64,000 nucleotides of DNA from Circinella minor (Eukaryota; Mucoromycota; Mucoromycetes; Mucorales; Lichtheimiaceae): the NCBI GenBank assembly GCA_016758965.1, contig JAEPRB010000030.1, forward strand, positions 1-64,000, in the 5' to 3' direction. The notes beneath the pieces are model-generated. The model was not told the DNA's origin. It saw only the letters and a program-made list of their open reading frames with translations, and made no database searches. The position numbers and the translations under genes are program-made. This document shows positions 62,691-64,000 of the stretch, piece by piece. How positions within the stretch are numbered: position 1 is the stretch's first letter; each line of letters begins with the position of its first letter.

Positions 62691-63255
62691 AATACTTAAA
62701 AACCAGCGGTGGGGACCGCGGAACACCGGGGGAAAAGACGCAAAAGCAAGGACCAACCAATACTAGCAAGTATATTTGAATCACGGCATATGCAAACACT
62801 ATTGTTTGGAGCGTTAGAATGGGACGGTGAAAGAATTTAGCCTACCAATCACGACATGCCATTTGGATATGATAAATTTCCCATGATCAGTTCTACTCAT
62901 CTAAAAATGGAAATCATTAGTGGACCAATCCTATCACGTCATTATTTTTAAGGCAACAGCTTGTATCAAGATAATATATATGATACATTACGCTGAATAA
63001 GATAAAAAAGGGCAAAAATAATAATAATTTGTTGTCATGGATATTAAACGAAGAGAGAAAAAAAAATTTCTCATGGATTTGAAATTAACGAACACGGGCA
63101 AAAATTTCTCATTTCTATGGAGAAAAATTTTGGCTAAAAAAAGAGGGGGAGTGATAATAAATTATGAGAAAGGATACTAATTGCGTCATTTTTAGTAAGA
63201 AGCACCGAGAATCTGCAAGAACTTGGCTTAAAAATAAAGTCCGCTGGATAAAACC
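62691..63255. promoter_or_regulatory. Upstream region of the kinase gene with a GC-richer island
   Basis: At about 62701-62760 a GC-rich patch (with GGTGGGGACCGCGG) stands out from the AT-rich surroundings. It contains GGGG motifs of the kind bound by zinc-finger activators and repressors such as Msn2 or Mig1. AAAATTTCTCAT occurs twice as a direct repeat (about 63063 and 63101). Together these look like a conserved distal promoter, but no factor can be named with confidence. Confidence 0.35.
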
Positions 63256-63265
63256 TATATAAAAA
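63256..63265 (+). promoter_or_regulatory. TATA box of the kinase gene
   Basis: TATATAAAAA is followed by T/C-rich tracts, including a CT microsatellite near 63391-63411. This places the transcription start near 63290-63330 and predicts a 5' leader of more than 500 nt before the kinase ATG at 63876. Confidence 0.5.
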
Positions 63266-63389
63266 TGCCAAGTCTTTCTTGCCTTTACGAATGATTCTTT
63301 TTTTCTTCCTCCTTCTCTTAAGTTCTTTTTGCTTTTAATAATAACTTATATACTTCATCTCATCTTTTTTTTTTTTAATTAATTTCTCA

Positions 63390-63420
<31 letters not shown>

Positions 63421-63495
63421 TTTTTTAAATAACTTTCTTCTTCTTCTATTTCTCTTTTCTTAATAACCTTTCCCACATTATTTATTTTATTCAAA

Positions 63496-63522
63496 ATGGC
63501 TGTTACTTCCATTTTTTGCTAA
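63496..63522 (+). CDS. Upstream ORF of 8 codons in the kinase leader
   Basis: ATG in the context CAAAATGGCT opens a short frame encoding MAVTSIFC and a stop. The context (A at -3, G at +4) is strong for initiation. It would be translated from the predicted leader and could reduce or condition translation of the kinase. It may instead be removed as part of an intron; transcript evidence is needed to tell. Confidence 0.4.
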   Translation: MAVTSIFC

Positions 63523-63638
63523 TCTAAGCAATTGAACTATTATATATTTCATTTTTTGTTTCTTTCCCCTTTATACATACAAAAAGCATTTCTTCAAAGA
63601 GCTTTCTTTTTTGAGCCTTTAACTGTTTTTATTTAACA

Positions 63639-63734
63639 TGTTTGATCAATACCATATTCATACAAGTATCATTACCACCGGATCAACGGTTCCTATTTCC
63701 ATACGTTTATCATCAATCGAATCAACTTCCTGAA
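63639..63734 (+). CDS. Second upstream ORF of 31 codons in the kinase leader
   Basis: A frame beginning MFDQYHIHTS and ending at a TGA lies between the predicted transcription start and the kinase start codon. It does not overlap the main frame. The peptide has no recognised domain. With the first upstream ORF it makes a two-uORF leader, as known for several regulated fungal genes. Confidence 0.4.
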
Positions 63735-63875
63735 AAAAAATCAACACGCGAAAATTATTTATTATTCCAACAAAAATTTAACACAAAAGAGTTTATTTTG
63801 AACAACAAAAGCGAAAAAACCAAACAAAAATTACCACAAGTAGACAATTTTATCGATCAAGTTATAACAACAAAT

Positions 63876-64000
63876 ATGTCAAGTACTGCCGTTAAACAAA
63901 ACAACGATTATTGGTCCCAATTGTCGGCCTCCATGGTCGATCAAGTCGTTGGTGACTATCAACTACTCGAAGAGCTTGGCCATGGTTCTTATGGTTCACT
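63876..64000 (+). CDS. Serine/threonine protein kinase, N-terminus only
   Basis: The frame from the ATG at 63876 runs off the window after 41 complete codons. After a short hydrophilic N-terminus, the sequence GDYQLLEELGHGSYGSL matches kinase subdomain I. The glycine loop is GHGSYG in the form GxGxxG, and the catalytic domain therefore starts at about residue 27. This short lead-in resembles fungal kinases of the Ran1/Sks1/Vhs1 group, but the subfamily cannot be fixed from the first subdomain. The rest of the gene lies outside the window. Its leader holds two upstream ORFs. Confidence 0.75.
   Translation, partial: MSSTAVKQNNDYWSQLSASMVDQVVGDYQLLEELGHGSYGS

Overview
The window is nuclear DNA of a filamentous fungus, most likely an early-diverging mould of the Mucoromycota (Mucorales type). 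The DNA is strongly AT-rich, with long poly-T and CT tracts. Genes are cut by many short GT-AG introns (mostly about 50-150 nt) whose exons join in frame. The protein families are fungal: a Chs4/Skt5-like chitin synthase activator, a Cdc11-type septin, Coy1/CASP, Pex22, Rbd2, a Zn2Cys6 regulator and a carotenoid oxygenase. No bacterial operon, CRISPR array, insertion sequence or viral gene was seen. All exon coordinates were derived by hand from splice signals and frame continuity, not from transcripts.

Layout. 0-10 kb: 3' part of a prenylated Sel1-repeat chitin synthase activator (+), carnitine acetyltransferase (-), Cdc11-type septin (-). 12-23 kb: Golgi golgin Coy1/CASP (+), SSAT-like acetyltransferase (-) divergent from an Ap4A phosphorylase (+), rhomboid protease Rbd2 (-), hybrid ascorbate/cytochrome c peroxidase (-). 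23-29 kb: gene-poor, with short palindromes. 29-32 kb: MFS transporter with a probable 3-nt microexon (+). 32-38 kb: gene-poor, with a decayed reverse-transcriptase-like relic. 38-47 kb: TMEM41-type VTT-domain protein (+), mitochondrial lipoyl synthase (-), proteasome assembly chaperone 1 (-), Zn2Cys6 regulator (-). 47-48 kb: an extremely AT-rich block, then tRNA-Arg(UCG). 49-53 kb: GPI-type aspartic protease (-) and Pex22 (-). 54-59 kb: carotenoid cleavage oxygenase (+) convergent with a cytochrome P450 (-). 59-64 kb: non-coding, then the first 41-42 codons of a Ser/Thr protein kinase (+) behind a long leader with upstream ORFs.

Functional themes. Most genes are single-copy housekeeping genes: acyl-carnitine metabolism, lipoylation, peroxisome biogenesis, proteasome assembly and Golgi traffic. 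Morphogenesis is represented by the septin, the chitin synthase activator and the surface protease. The one locus that looks like a candidate pathway unit is the carotenoid oxygenase/P450 pair. In Mucoromycota, beta-carotene is cleaved by oxygenases and the fragments are oxidised to trisporoid sex pheromones, so this pair is a plausible but unproven trisporoid locus. I did not find an obviously new defence or mobile system. The more unusual features are the microexons, the peroxidase with an ascorbate-type arginine, the SHP box on the rhomboid, the kinase upstream ORFs and the retroelement relic.
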